A DNA stretch of 64,000 nucleotides from Setomelanomma holmii (taxonomy: Eukaryota > Ascomycota > Dothideomycetes > Pleosporales > Phaeosphaeriaceae), in assembly GCA_010015745.1 (NCBI GenBank), contig ML978173.1, positions 62,001 through 126,000 on the forward strand. The letters are read 5' to 3'. The translations under genes and the position numbers were made by a program. Below the pieces are notes generated by a model. It searched no databases and was not told the origin of the DNA. It saw only the letters and a list, made by a program, of their open reading frames with translations. Positions 12,412-24,429 of the stretch are shown piece by piece. Position 1 is the stretch's first letter, and each line of letters begins with the position of its first letter.

Positions 12412-13178
12412 CTAGTTCCTCAACGCCCTCAGTCTCTCCGTAAACGCCTCCTCTTCCTGCTCGGTAGGTCCAACCTTCGTCTTCGCCGGCGTGGCTTCCT
12501 GGAGGTCTTGTTGCAGATCGACGCCAGCCTTGTCTGCAGCCTGTGCCATGAGGCGATCCACGTCTTCTTGCGGCGTGCCGACTGCGGTGGCCGACGATGT
12601 GATGTCCTGGTAGAGTTCGGTTGCGGAATCCACATTTTCGAATTGCTTCTCGAAGTCGACCATGACGGATGCGATCTATTGTGTCGAGTTAGCACACGCC
12701 GTTGCCTCTTTCGCGTCGTATCCACACGGATCGTGCTGAGACGTACTCGCTCAGGACTCATCGACTTCATAGCCACATCCAGACTCCGGTTGACCTTCAT
12801 CATGTTGCCGGTGATCTGTCGCATAGTGACGGCAGTCTGTACGCGACCAGCGACAGCATCGACGCGCGAGGATAGTTGCAGGAGATTGAGCTTCTCGTTT
12901 TGCTTGCGTACGGCGTTCTGGGCGTATATGCGTGCGATATCGCCGTGACCTTGCTTCATAGCCTATGATCTATTGTGTTAGACACTGCCTCTGCTATTCG
13001 TAGCAGTCAGTGAATACCTTTTCCAGCTTTGCCTTCTCCGCCTGCTCCTCCTTCCCAGCCTTGAGGGCCTGTCTGTTCAGTGACTTTGCCGTGAACTGCC
13101 GGGGTCAGTATGGTTGACAGAGCGCCAGCGTTGTGTATTCACCTTGAGGTTGAAGAGCGCATTCTCGAGGCCCGACAT
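12412..13178 (-). CDS. DID2: ESCRT-III accessory protein Did2/Vps46 (CHMP1)
   Basis: CHMP1/Did2 is a charged ESCRT-III-related protein that recruits Vps4 to endosomes for multivesicular-body sorting and ESCRT disassembly. Four exons, 13178-13143, 13095-13018, 12962-12747 and 12675-12412, give 197 residues (family about 200). The N-terminal basic helix region reads MSGLENALFNLKFTAKSLNR. The core helices include GHGDIARIYAQNAVRKQNEK and TGNMMKVNRSLDVAMKSMSP. The acidic C-terminus ends in the MIT-interacting motif ERLRALRN. Intron positions follow clear GT-AG signals and keep frame. The start lies at MSGLEN, the usual CHMP1 N-terminus. It sits just downstream of the NC2-beta gene in the same orientation, but there is no reason to link their functions. 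Confidence 0.95.
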
Positions 13179-13610
13179 GTTGATAGTGGTTGAAGCTGAG
13201 GATTGTAGCGCGCTGCGAGGTGTAGTGCAGCGGTAGTAGGCGGTAGGTGTGATATGCGGCTGATTTCCGGGGTTCGCGGGGCTATCTGCCTGGCCTACGA
13301 CGTCACTGGCTGGCGGACAGCACTAACACATGCGAACAATCACTACCGCAAAGCATGAGGAAGGACTGCGTGTTTGGTGGTGCAGTCATATCTCGGTTGG
13401 TGCATCATGTCGCATATTATGGTGGCTACTTTCTTCAAGCGCTCGTATGCTCACTGAGATAATCCTTCAAAGCTGCAAGCAGAATGCCGCCGCAGTCCGA
13501 CGAGACATGCGCCTGTGCATCTGTCTATAACAAACGCCTTCCTGAGACCGCCGTGGTCAACACTCGAACGCCGCGCAATATGCTAAAGTGGATGTCGGAC
13601 CCAAGGCTCA
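13179..13610. other. Intergenic, NC2-beta 3' side to DID2 5' side
   Basis: 432 bp holding the DID2 promoter and the NC2-beta 3' UTR. No further feature supported. Confidence 0.55.
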
Positions 13611-14139
13611 TCATTGTGGTCCCGCGTTGAATTTATTGGTCGCCGACTTGAACAACTCCTCCTGGGCGCGAATGAGCTCCTCTTCGGTCATGCCGCTTTG
13701 CTCGATCTTGGTCTGCTTCTTTTCGCGATTCTGGGGCGCATTAGTAGGCGCGCGCATACCTGATTTCAACAAGCACATACCTGCTGCGTCTTCTTGTAGT
13801 CTTGCGCAACATCGAGGATCGCAGGGACATAATCGCCAAAGTCGAGCTCCTCCAGCGCGGCTTTGACATGCTCGCATGCGATGGTCTTCTTCGCGTCCTT
13901 TTCGGCAATCTCGTTTGCTTCGGAGGAAATGAGGGTGATGAACTCGACGCAGCACTCGATTAGGAGATCGCGCGAGTCTTTCGCAAAGGTCATGCCAGAT
14001 TCGCCGGCAAGAATGTCCTGCACAATCTTTTGAACAGTCGCTGCGCACGATTAGCTGCTGAAAATGCCATTTCGCGCTGGCCCAACGTACCTTTGGGCAG
14101 CGACAAGTCGTCGTTGCCACCAAACTCGCGGTCGGACAT
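13611..14139 (-). CDS. NCB2: Negative cofactor 2 beta subunit (DR1/NCB2)
   Basis: NC2-beta is a histone-fold protein that pairs with NC2-alpha on promoter-bound TBP and blocks TFIIA/TFIIB entry. Three exons, 14139-14091, 14040-13781 and 13730-13611, encode 142 residues. The histone fold is nearly invariant: SLPKATVQKIVQDIL, then the LIECCVEFITLISSEANEIA helix, the CEHVKAALEELDFGDYVP segment and the helix ending in DYKKTQQ. The second intron has a textbook TACTAAT branch. The C-terminal tail after the fold (NREKKQTKIEQSGMTEEELI) is contributed by the last exon. CHRAC/NF-YB paralogues differ in the helix-2 sequence, so the DR1 assignment is firm. Confidence 0.96.
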
Positions 14140-15246
14140 GGCGGGCGAGGGCGCAAGTTGGTGTGGTTGCGTGCTGAGACCTGCCGCTCAAGGCAACGCC
14201 TGAATTAAGAGCATCAAAGAACGCGCTCGGCAGTCCGGTCGCCGCCTTGTCACGTGCCAAGCGGCGCAAACAGAGCCATGGATGGGAAGACTGTAGCTTG
14301 ATACCGTGGGCGTGAATGTTGGGAATGTGTATGCAGTCACGTTCGCAGTGTTCAAGTCACGTTACGCTCTCGGCCAGTCAGCTGCTCGCTGTGGCTCATG
14401 TGCATCCGAGATATCAGGATTCCAGCTCGCGGGTGCTATCTCATGTCGCCATATCGGGCAGCGGTAGCGGCACATGGTTTCTCCCTGCGTTGCCGCATCG
14501 GTGGACCACTGCGTGGTTTCTTCAGACAAGCCGAAACAGCAGCTCGCAGCGTGGACCAGCAGATGGGCCTCAATCTCCCTGGGGGCTGACGAGAGGGCAT
14601 CATCACCCACCACACACGGGCGTGTAGGCGCAGCGATTGTCGTGGGCAGATGTGACCGAGATCTTAGCCAGGGACGCAAGATGCGGGATCCATTACAGCT
14701 CGCGGTGCAGCCAGCAGCAGTGGGGAGCGACGTCAGCGTGCGTGACGGCTTGGCACTCAGGATGGCATTCTCAAGGCCCGTTGAGCTGCTCGTCGCCGAG
14801 CACAGACGCGATAGTTGACAGTGGCGGTGAAAAGCCGGGACAGCGTTGCAAATGGTACCATCGGATAGGGGGACGGGCTCCACCAGGCTGTGAATGTCAA
14901 GCAGCAAGTGCAGCTGCCTCTGGCTGTGTGATCGCGTGAACGACGCTGCCATTGCCTGTCCTGTCCCACGGCGCGGGCTATCTAAACGTCAGGACGCCCT
15001 GTGGCCGCTGATGCTGGTGCTCATTCATCCCACTCTGGGGTACCCGAGTTAAGTACCTCTGCAAGTACCGCTTTTCACCGCCTGCATCCTGGGAGAAGTT
15101 GGGCAGCCTGCCTCGCGCGACGCACGCACAGGCAAGGCCCGATAGAAGAGTTTTCCTCATTACAGAAGACACCGCGCCGAGTCAGGGCTAAGTCGACGCC
15201 GCCCGGAGCTGCGAGCCACATTGGAGCGCTCGATTAGACTATTAGC
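14140..15246. other. Divergent intergenic region between NC2-beta and SCH9
   Basis: 1.1 kb. ORFs in several overlapping frames on both strands have no protein signature and probably reflect GC-rich leader DNA. A long 5' leader for the Sch9 kinase gene would fit, as for many signalling kinases. Confidence 0.5.
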
Positions 15247-18226
15247 ATGACTTCACGCCCGCAAGAAACCCTCCCGGCCTTCACGTTCCCACCTCGACCT
15301 CAGACTGCGACTGCAAGCACCACGGACAGCGATACGCAGACTCGACCCGCCAGCATCGCCAGCAACGCCAGCACCAGCACCATTGCGTCCACGGCCACCG
15401 TCGATGGTCGTCCCAAAGCGACTCGACCCGCCCTAGTCTCTCGTGCCTCTGACAGCTCGTCGACCATCCGCCCCCGCCATCTGGCGACAAAATCCAGCAG
15501 CGCCATTCCCACGCTCTCCAACCTCAACGTCCGCAACAGCGGCCTTCCCACTTACTGGCAGTCGCCCAAGATGACCACCTCCAACGGCGGCACCTCGTCT
15601 GCCGCGGCCGATTTGCTGCGCCAGGCCATGTTGCAGAGGTAAGCACCCTCGCAGTATGATGTTCGTGCGAGCGCGTGTTGCATGTGGGCTGCGGTGGTGT
15701 GGTGAGCTCGCAGGCGGCAAGCGGCAACTGCTTATGTTAGCAATGCATCTGTGTGGTGGTACGCAGGCGCGGCCGACCCGTCGGCATCGACGTTACACAC
15801 TCTTGCAGCGCAGCCAGTTCAGCTTGTCCTTGTCTTACTCACTCTCACCACATCCTCGCCTCCCTCCCGCACCCGCTCGCCGTCCGCTCAGCATCCGCCC
15901 AGACCGCGACGATGCCGTCGAGCGCGCTGCTAACCCCTCACAGAGCTGCGAACGACGACGATTCCCACGACCAGATCGGCTCCACCAGCAGCACGCCGCC
16001 CGGTGCGACCACACCGCGCCCCGACCCGACGGACAAGCGACTGCCGGGTATTCTGCACAGTTACTTTGGCCAGGTTCGTGATTCTCTCATGCCCCGGAGG
16101 AAGTCGTCGGCCGTCAACCCCTCCCCCGCACCTGCCTCCTCCACATCTTCTGCCCAAGCCCGCCCCGAGTCAGTCCAAGAAGAGAAAGAGCCATCTGCAT
16201 GCCCCAACATGCTGCCCAGCCCTACTCCCAGTGCCTCTTCGCGCGCCCCTTCAACCTCGCAGTTGACTGGTGAATCGGAGAAGCTAACAGAAGGCGCTTT
16301 CGCGCCACCCACAAATCAGGCCACTCCCCCTCAGACCCCCCGCACGCGCTCACACGAGAGCAAGCCCAAGCCGTCGAGCTTGTCACGGACGTCCAACGCC
16401 TCAGACAAGTCCAAGGAGGGTAAAGCCAGCCCTGTGGTCGGCCCGCCAAAAGGCAAGCTTGCAGTCACAATCTCCGAGGGTCGAGGGCTCCGGCCGAGCG
16501 TAGACCCGTATGTCGTTTGCCAGTTCCAGTGGGCCGAGTACATCTCCGACGGCCCGAGGCACGATGAGGCGAAGAAGGGTCGCCCCGCCGCCATGCAGAT
16601 GAAGCGGACAGAGAGCGAGATGGGCAGGTCCATGGCCATCCCGATGCGCAGTCGGCAGAGCAGCAATAGCGGCCACAGCTCAGATCCACGGGAGAACGGT
16701 ACTTTCGAGGAAGTGACCAGCCCCAAGTGGGAGCACGAGGCCATTTTGTACGTGTCCTGCATATGATGCCCTCGAGCCAGCAAAGTGCTAATGAATGCAG
16801 TGACGTTGTAGGTGACCATGCCGAGATCGACGTTTCCGTGTACGATCGATCGAATGGCGAGGCCTTCCTTGGTCACGTCCGGTTCTGCCCCAATCTCGTC
16901 GAGTATGAGACGCCGTATGACGGGTGGTTTGCCCTCGAGTCGAGAGACGGCGATGGAGAGCAGGTTACAGGCGTGATCCACCTGAAGCTGAACTTCCGCA
17001 AGACCGACAAGAAGCACTACGGCCCAGAAGATTTCGAGATCCTCAAACTCATCGGTAAAGGCACCTTTGGGCAGGTCTTCCAAGTGCGAAAACGAGACAC
17101 ACGTCGGATTTACGCCATGAAAGTGCTATCGAAGAAGGTGATTGTGCAGAAGAAAGAAGTGGCACATACACTCGGCGAACGCAACATTCTCGTACGGACT
17201 GCCATGGCTGAATCACCCTTCATTGTCGGACTCAAGTTCTCGTTTCAAACGCCGTCAGACCTGTACTTGGTGACCGACTACATGTCCGGTGGTGAGCTCT
17301 TCTGGCATCTTCAACGAGAAGGCCGATTCCAAGAAGCTCGTGCGAAATTCTACATTGCAGAACTCATCCTTGCATTACAGCACCTGCACGAACACAACAT
17401 CGTGTATCGGGACTTGAAGCCGGAGAACATCCTTCTGGAAGCCAATGGCCACATTGCCCTTTGCGACTTTGGTCTTTCCAAGGCCAATCTGACCGAGAAC
17501 GCTACCACAAATACATTCTGCGGCACAACAGAGTATCTAGCCCCAGAAGTCTTGTTGGATGAGCATGGCTATACCAAGATGGTCGACTTCTGGTCGCTTG
17601 GCGTGCTTGTCTTTGAAATGTGCTGCGGTTGGAGTCCTTTCTACGCTGAGGATACCCAGCAAATGTACAAGAACATTGCCTTCGGCAAGGTCAGATTCCC
17701 ACGAGACGCTCTCAGCACAGAGGGCCGCAACTTTGTCAAGGGTCTGCTCAACAGGAACCCCAAGCACAGACTTGGCGCGACCAGGGATGCTGAAGAGCTG
17801 AAAGCTCATCCATTCTTTGCAGATATTGATTGGGACGCTCTGCACAAGAAGAACGTTGTGCCGCCGTTCAAGCCCAAGTTGAAGGGAGAGTTGGACGTCT
17901 CGAACTTCGATCCCGAATTCACCAACGCCCTCAATGGCAACGGCTCATTGAATGCTCGTGCTGCAGCTTTGGCATCAGGCGTCAACCCGGCATCGACACC
18001 ATTGTCACCGACTATGCAGGCCAACTTTGCCGGATTCACATTCACAGATCAGAGTACCCTGGAACAGCAATTCGGGAATCGACAGCATGAGAATCTCGAA
18101 CGCATGGACGAAGATGAGAAGGATGAAATCGACTGGGACAGGCCGGCAGGGCGCGGAGATAGAATGTCCGGCGTCATTCCAAGCAACGACCACGACATCT
18201 TCAACCACGGCAATTTCGACGTCTGA
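15247..18226 (+). CDS. SCH9: AGC protein kinase Sch9 (S6K/Akt-like), with C2 domain
   Basis: Sch9 is the TORC1-regulated AGC kinase controlling growth, nutrient response and stress. Exons 15247-15638, 15944-16747 and 16801-18226 give 873 residues. Residues 1-390 are Ser/Pro/Thr-rich. A C2-like domain begins at GKLAVTISEGRGLRPSVDPY. The kinase domain starts near FEILKLIGKGTFGQVFQV (G-loop). It has the catalytic Lys in YAMKVLSKK, YRDLKPENILL (catalytic loop), CDFGLSK (DFG) and the activation-loop site NTFCGTTEYLAPE. The C-terminal extension has a turn-motif region ASTPLSPTM and a hydrophobic motif FAGFTFTD, the usual TORC1 target. The first intron (304 nt, GTAAGC donor, GCTAAC branch, CACAG) fuses exon 1 in frame to exon 2. 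An in-frame ATG at 15912 inside this intron could give a shorter isoform. Confidence 0.93.
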
Positions 18227-19447
18227 TGAACCATTCGTCACCTCCATCGCACATTTCGTCCTTCGATTCATCACATATCTGTACTTTGGCAGTTTCGACC
18301 CAAAAGTGTTTCGGCTCTGCTGCGATGACTACAGCAGGCTTTCGACATGCAGCAGCACGGTGGCATTATTATCACGACCTTTTCCTTTGAATACCCGGCG
18401 CTGAACTTCTCGAAGGCCCCAAATTGTGTTATGGCCTTGAGGGTCATTTCATGTGTGATCACGGGTCTATATCCTTCTGCGTTGACACAGCAACATGGCA
18501 TTGGACAGTGGAGCGCTCGTATGGCCAAAGGCGCCGGTATCTGCAATGGAATGAATCACGATCTGATTACCACATATTGGGGGCGAACGTCTGGCATACA
18601 CAATGCCGCATAACACCTTCGCTCGAGACATGACCCTAATACGTCTTCTGCGCGCCGAATCCATACGTCAGTATTTGTTAGGTTTATTGAGTTTGCATTG
18701 CATGGGGCACGTCACGGAGCATTTGCGTTCGCTTGCCTAGGTCTATGAGTGTTCGGTTCCTGTTTTTGGGGGCAGTTCGACAGCTCTTGTGCGATGCATA
18801 GTTATGATCAGTTCCTTTCGCATCGTCATGGGGTTAATCAGCGGAATCAAAATGGCACTCTGTACATATGAGCAATGGAGGGCGGAATTATGATTCACCG
18901 ATGAGTATATTTTGACCATATCCAAAAGCTGGCGTGCTTACAGTACCCCACCTACGTCACTCTGAATCCACGAACGATTGTTCAAACCCGACTTGGGCAC
19001 TATCTTTGCGATGACCCGAGGCATTCGCATCCGCTCCAATCGCTGGATCTTAGTGCCTCTGTTTACTGCACCACATATTGTCACCTTCGTCCTCAATCGT
19101 ACGAGAGTACGTTTGTAGTCTGTCGACACGTCTTTTTGGTCGTACGAGAAACTCACGATCTGACTGTGTTGTTGTTATACTGCAACTGACAGGCTCACTC
19201 CACATCTCATGATCTTTTTTGGTCTGGACGCCCAGTGATCATGTAGCCTCAGCATTCATTGAACTAGTTCATGCCGCCTTAAGCATGATCTGAAGGCTAC
19301 CTTCTTACTTCCTCGTTCGATTACTGTGCGAATCAAGGATCGACTAGGAGTCAGTGGTGTGGTATCATACACCACAAGCGCAGCGATGAAGCTCTGAGAC
19401 TGAAAAGAATCGTAAGATTTTACGCCGCTGATGTTCATTCTCCTATC
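18227..19447. other. Intergenic, 1.2 kb
   Basis: This is the space between the convergent SCH9 and glutaminyl cyclase genes. Only short ORFs without ATG-rich or conserved structure are seen. Probably 3' UTRs and spacer. Confidence 0.5.
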
Positions 19448-20616
19448 CTATTCCTCTTCACCAGGCTCGTCCCACACCTCCATCATATCCAACCACTCCA
19501 GCGCAAACGCAGCCACAATCTTACTCCAATCCCTCACAGTCGGCATATCCAAGTGCTCCCCATCATCTTCCATATGATGCCACACATGCGGAAACGGATG
19601 AGGAATGACATGCAGAATATCCACGCCACCACCCATGAACGGTAGATGATCATCTGACACAGCAGCATGTGCGCCGGCCGTTATATTCCCATCTGGCAAG
19701 AAAGGCTCGGCAGGTGATGATTCGAGCAAACCGAGGGCCCGCATGCGCGACTCGATGGTCGAGAGGTGCTGGTATGCCCAGTGTGTGGTGGGGAAGTAGG
19801 ACGGTACGTGTGGTGCTGCTTCGCCGAGGAGGTCGAGGAGGAGGAAGAGGGAGATTTGGTTGAGGGGGGTCTTGTATTTGTAGAACTTTGCGGAAGGGGG
19901 ATTGGGGGAGAGGGACCATTGTTGTGCGAGGGCGCTGCGATGATCAGTATATACTTCTGAGGTGATGATTGTGTGAAATTTACGCACCGGCTTCCATATA
20001 AACTATCCTCGTCTGTCCATTTGTCGAATGCTTCTTCGCCGTCTAAAAGTAGGATTTGTACGCCCATGTCCATTTCTACGGTGCCGCCTTCTTCTAGCTC
20101 TTGCATCTCGTCGTGCATCCGCTGTATGTATCCGTCAATGACTTTTGCAACGTGCATCAACATGGCACATGGCGCGGCACTATCAGTCGCTCCGATGAAT
20201 CCTTCTGGTTGATACTTGGAATCATAGTGCGCCACCAATGTGAGTAAATTGGACTGTCCTGGCTTGACCCATGGCGGTTCGCGCTTGAAGATGAGATTCG
20301 CAAACGGGAGTTCAGCGCCACCTGATACTGGAGTTCTCGAAGTGCTATTTTGCCATTGTATATTCCAATTGGGCAGTTGCTTTTGAAAGTAGTTGACAAA
20401 GTGATGTTGCGCTACCACTTGCCCTGGCGTTCCTGGTACGCGTGGGATGAGTATTGGGGCCAGTAGCGAGCCGGTGTGAGGATCTATGTCGTCGCCTGGC
20501 GAGGGTATAGCGCGCAGGTAATTGTCTGAAAGAGGCTTGTATGCGCTCGTCGAACTTGGTTGCAGGACAAGTATAGCTGTAAGTAGCGAGAGAGAAGAAG
20601 GCAAAGAGAAGAACAT
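19448..20616 (-). CDS. Secreted glutaminyl-peptide cyclotransferase (M28-like)
   Basis: Glutaminyl cyclases convert N-terminal Gln (or Glu) to pyroglutamate and share the zinc-peptidase M28 fold. Exons 20616-19988 and 19934-19448 encode 371 residues. A signal peptide is obvious (MFFSLPSSLSLLTAILVLQP, cleavage near residues 20-26), so the start at 20616 is preferred over a longer ORF with 25 unrelated residues. Zinc-ligand and active-site segments are visible: VAHYDSKY (Asp ligand), ATDSAAPCAMLM, LLLDGEEAF (Glu pair) and VSDDHLPFMGGGVDILHVIP (the DDH and late His regions). The product probably enters the secretory pathway and modifies secreted proteins. A plain M28 aminopeptidase is the alternative, but the DSKY and DGEEAF pattern favours the cyclase. 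Confidence 0.9.
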
Positions 20617-21203
20617 ATTGTGACGTCGATCAAATTCCAACTCTTGTAGAAAGTTGTGTGCGCCCAGTCTTGGGGTACGCGCGACATACAATCAATCGTC
20701 CCACAGAGCTGAAGATGGCGAAGGAAGGATAAGTAAGTTCAGCATGAGCTTGTCCTGACAGTTGTGGCATGTCGCTGGAGAAGGAGCGTTGGCCTTCATG
20801 AAGCGAAAGCTGAGGTTCACCATTTTCCAACCCCTCCGTGTTTCATTGCGCAAATACATGAAACTCGACAATTCATCTTCTCCTGGTTATGCTAGGCGCC
20901 GAACAGCCACAGGTGCCGTCGCTGCCGAACTTTGTTCGTGCGCAGGAGGTTGTCAAAGTGTTTCACGATCCGCCCAGCTAACATTCAGAGAGGGCACGTG
21001 AGACGCACCTTCATCTTATCAGATCAATCTTGACGGAAGATCTAACCTGTCTGGATTCTCCGCACACCATGGCGCTCCGTAGAAACTTGCATCACATTTA
21101 ACATCATCTGGGTCGGACGCACTGCTTTGCGAAACGCGTCGACTAATTAAAATCTTCTGAACGCACTGATCTGCGCTCAGAAAAGTAAGGGTTCAATGCC
21201 TAT
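20617..21203. other. Intergenic, glutaminyl cyclase promoter side
   Basis: 587 bp with no recognised gene or repeat. Confidence 0.5.
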
Positions 21204-22273
21204 CTACAGCTTCGCCTTGATCTGCCCCTCGACCTTGACCAGAGCACGTCCGTTCGTCAAGACAGTCATTCCACCTTCCACGCGCACGATGAACCTGATC
21301 TCCTCGAACCCATCCGCATCCTTGTTACCTACCCTCCACATCTCGGTGATGAGCTTGTCCCCAGGCTTCACAGGCGCCGCAAACCTGGCTTGAAACTCTT
21401 TCAGATTCTGGGGCTTGCTTGCGCCGAACGCCTTCAAGATAGTATGTGCCGACATGTTCCATGAGAACAATCCGTGGATGATGGGTCCGCCGAAGCCCAT
21501 CTTCTTGCCAGGCTCAGGGTCGGCATGAAGTGGGTTGTAATCACCATTCAGGCGGTAGAGATGTGCGGTTTCCATCGTGGTCTGGAGAATGCCTGTTGCG
21601 TCGGGAGCGCGATCGGACGGTGGAGGGAAGTTGGGAACCTTGGGGCCTGCTCGCACATTAGTATCCTCTTCTCCAGTCGGGAGCATCCATCCTGAACAGT
21701 ACTCACCCTTAGGTCCTCCCCAGCCTCCTTGTCCAACGTAGAATCCGCTGCCGACCGCCCTCGTGTACGTCTCACCGCTCTCCGCGTCTACAAGGCATTG
21801 CTCAGTCTCAACAACTGTTCCTGGCTTGCCCTTGTCGTATACACCAAGCACTTTGCTCCTAATCTCAAACTTCCTGCCCTCGGAGCTCACGGGTATTGGC
21901 TTGAAAAACTGAAGCTTGCGCTCGCCGTCGAGGACGCCCTTGGTGTCGAATTTGGGGACACCTTCGATTGGGGTTGAATTGCTTCGCGCGTAGAAGTCAA
22001 TGACTTCTTGGTCGGTGTGCTTGAAGGGAAGAATGATTGGGTAGGTAGGGAATGCGGCAAAGGATGGATTGAGTTCCTGGTCGCAGTGTTGGACATGTTC
22101 AAGCCATCGATAAGTCGCGGTTGACGGGCAATCGAACTTACATAGAGGTAGTGAAGCTCATCAGGGTACGTGGCTCCAATGCTGTTGGCAAAGAGCAAAA
22201 GATCGCGCTTCAGCCATGTCACCTCGAAGGTAGGAAATTGGAAGCCGACACCGGGACCCGCTTCGTTGCCCAT
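21204..22273 (-). CDS. Peroxisomal MaoC-type enoyl-CoA hydratase 2
   Basis: This is the hydratase-2 module that, in fungal multifunctional protein Fox2, converts trans-2-enoyl-CoA to (3R)-hydroxyacyl-CoA in peroxisomal beta-oxidation; here it is stand-alone. Exons 22273-22142, 22076-21707 and 21646-21204 give 314 residues. The N-terminal non-catalytic hot-dog half (FPTYPIILPFKHTDQEVIDF, KFEIRSKVLGVYDKG) is followed by the catalytic half with the Asp/His motif NGDYNPLHADPEPGKKMGF and IIHGLFSWNMSAH. The last three residues, AKL, are a canonical PTS1 peroxisomal signal. The second intron (21706-21647, 60 nt) has GTGAGT, an ACTAAT branch and GCAG and is stop-free. Splicing restores the expected GGPKGPKVPNFPPP junction. 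Start MGNEAGPG directly precedes the hot-dog fold. Confidence 0.92.
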
Positions 22274-22913
22274 GCTGGATATATGTATGCTATGTCTGTT
22301 GTGACAGTCGGCGATGTGATGTTCTGAATATCTCCAATGATAATTCCAGGACACACGAGATATCGGAAGCCCTGGAAGTTTGAGCGGGGCGGCTATTGCG
22401 AATCGTCAGCTTGAAGCTCATGCGGAGCTTGACGTTTGCCGAGGTTCGATTCGTGCACCCATCGTCAACCCTGCGCACTGCACCATAACCACGACAGACC
22501 TTGGCATTCTTTGAACACTCGGATGCTGCAATTACAGAATGGTATGATTATTCGTTGTGATTTGGGAATATACTTTGTAAAGTGGTGATTGCCGATGATA
22601 ACACTCGTGTCAGCTCCCATCCCCTGCTCATTAGACACCACGAAAGCTGTGAATACTTATTCGCAGTCTTCCTATCTACACTTGCCAGCGAAAATGCGTG
22701 CGCTTTCTGCACTGGTTATCTAAACTCTAGCTCAATGTAATAATCATGTACATATCATGGAAATGGACCTAATATAACGATTAGGGGCCGTGGCGCGTAA
22801 GCCTTGCAGTTGCATCGGGCTATCATTGATCCAACTGTAACCCTCAGCCTTACGAACGACGCGATCTCATCTTCTCTTTCTCCCGCATTCTGTCAAAGCG
22901 TTCGTCTCAACTC
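22274..22913. other. Divergent intergenic region
   Basis: 640 bp between the hydratase gene and a plus-strand membrane protein gene. No other feature seen. Confidence 0.5.
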
Positions 22914-24429
22914 ATGGAGTGCGTCTCCATTGGCCAAGCAAATCCAGATAATGCAGGTGTCGGGGTGCGCACTTACACGCAACAGGAGGCCCCTCCACCA
23001 ACTGCTTACTCGTACATATAGATACTGGTAGCCTTCGTCACGCAGTCTTTGATCGCCGTCATCGCATCAGCATTCACCTTCCTTCTGTCGACTCTTCATC
23101 AGCAGCGCTGGCATGACGCGGTCCCAGATCCTCAGCCTGGAGATGGTCTTGCGCAATGGCCGAAGTGGCTCAGACGCACTCACAAGAAGAACAGCGAGAT
23201 GCTAGAAATCATGTGGCGGACCAATCGAACTGGGCCTGTCTTGACGTTTCGAATTGTGACTGGGCGACCTATTAGTGAGAACGAAAACGACAAGCATCAA
23301 ATCCTTGAACGATACGACCATTGGCCAGCCTGGCTCGTTGGCAAGCAGCCAGCATATCCGCGGCAGCGAGACGAGACCTCTAAGATTGAGGACGAGATCA
23401 CCCTTACAACGCGCAGATTGGACTTCGCGAATCGCATCCTGCTGGCTGGAAGTGACTCCCAAACTTTCATAGGTATCTGAGTTTCCTTCTGGGCGTAGAG
23501 ATGATGCTCATGCTGTCAGGTATCGCCCTATTGATCAGCGCTCTGATCCAGTCCAAGACTTTGACTCTGTACCACATGCACATCATATACGACACGATCA
23601 GTCTGGTGATGTAAGTCACCCTCTTTAGAAATTGGTCTATGACTCAACTGAGACATTCCAGAATCTCCAATTGCGCAGCCTGTATCTGTATATTCCGCGA
23701 AGGTCGCACGAAAGGCTACATCAGACTTGCCCTCATTGGAGTTTGGGCAACTCTTTTCGTTTCGTACCTTGCCGTCTTCGTGACACGATTGCAGCAATGG
23801 GACTACGAAGCCCCTGCTCACTGCTACAGGACGAGTCGCATAGCACTGTCAAGCTCCAAGCACCCTTACGTTGATTATATATACATCGCCATCAAGACAC
23901 TATACATCGCTTCAACATTTGTATATGCGATGTCTTTGGCCCTCAACTTGGAAGCTCGGCTGCAGAAGCTCCAGCAAACCTTGCCAAAGGCAGCTGCCTA
24001 CTACTCGCAAGTCGTGGACCTGGGTTTGAATGCAAATGCTTCCATGACAGCTGCAACATGGGGCGGCGTGAAGCAATCTGTCTTGCTGCTATGCTTCGGA
24101 GCAAATGGGGATTTGGTCAGATTGCCGCCATGATACTGCTTGGAAATAATCTCCTTCAGGTTGTGGACGGGATCACAAGTACGTCTTATGTCACTGAGCA
24201 CAATCCTGAGAAACTAATTTGTCCAGGTCTCAACGAGGACAGTCGCAAACTGGAGGCCTTAAACGCCGCACGGACGCAAGATGAGGAAGGTACGGTGGGA
24301 AGCGAGATGGCTGTGCTCAGTGCAGCAAGCGCTCAAACCCCAGTCGCGACTTTAATTGTTCCAAAGGACGATACCAGAAGTCGAGCGCGCGATGATACAC
24401 TTTCCATCCAAGAAAATGATTCCACATGA
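22914..24429 (+). CDS. Fungal multi-pass membrane protein of unknown function
   Basis: Six exons fit one frame: 22914-22964, 23022-23472, 23520-23610, 23662-24067, 24121-24178 and 24227-24429, giving 419 residues. The N-terminus has the NPDNAGVG motif seen in a widespread, uncharacterised filamentous-fungal membrane family (NPDxxGxG followed by helices). Hydrophobic segments include ILVAFVTQSLIAVIASAFTF, the exon-3 helix FIGIALLISALI, a stretch beginning near 23590 (IIYDTISLVIISNCAAC), IRLALIGVWATLFVSYLAVF, YIYIAIKTLYIASTFVYAMS and AAMILLGNNLLQVVDGI, so about six or seven helices. The C-terminal tail is polar and Ser/Thr-rich, likely cytosolic. The exon structure is my reconstruction; the fifth intron (24179-24226) is stop-free. 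No function can be assigned. Confidence 0.7.

Noticed and set aside
22438..22460. Possible tRNA B-box-like sequence (GGTTCGATTC)
   Set aside because: No A-box at the right distance and no foldable acceptor stem.
23275..23472. Intron starting at a GTGAGA site in the membrane-protein gene
   Set aside because: It would join out of frame to a stop; the 47-nt intron 23473-23519 gives a continuous frame instead.
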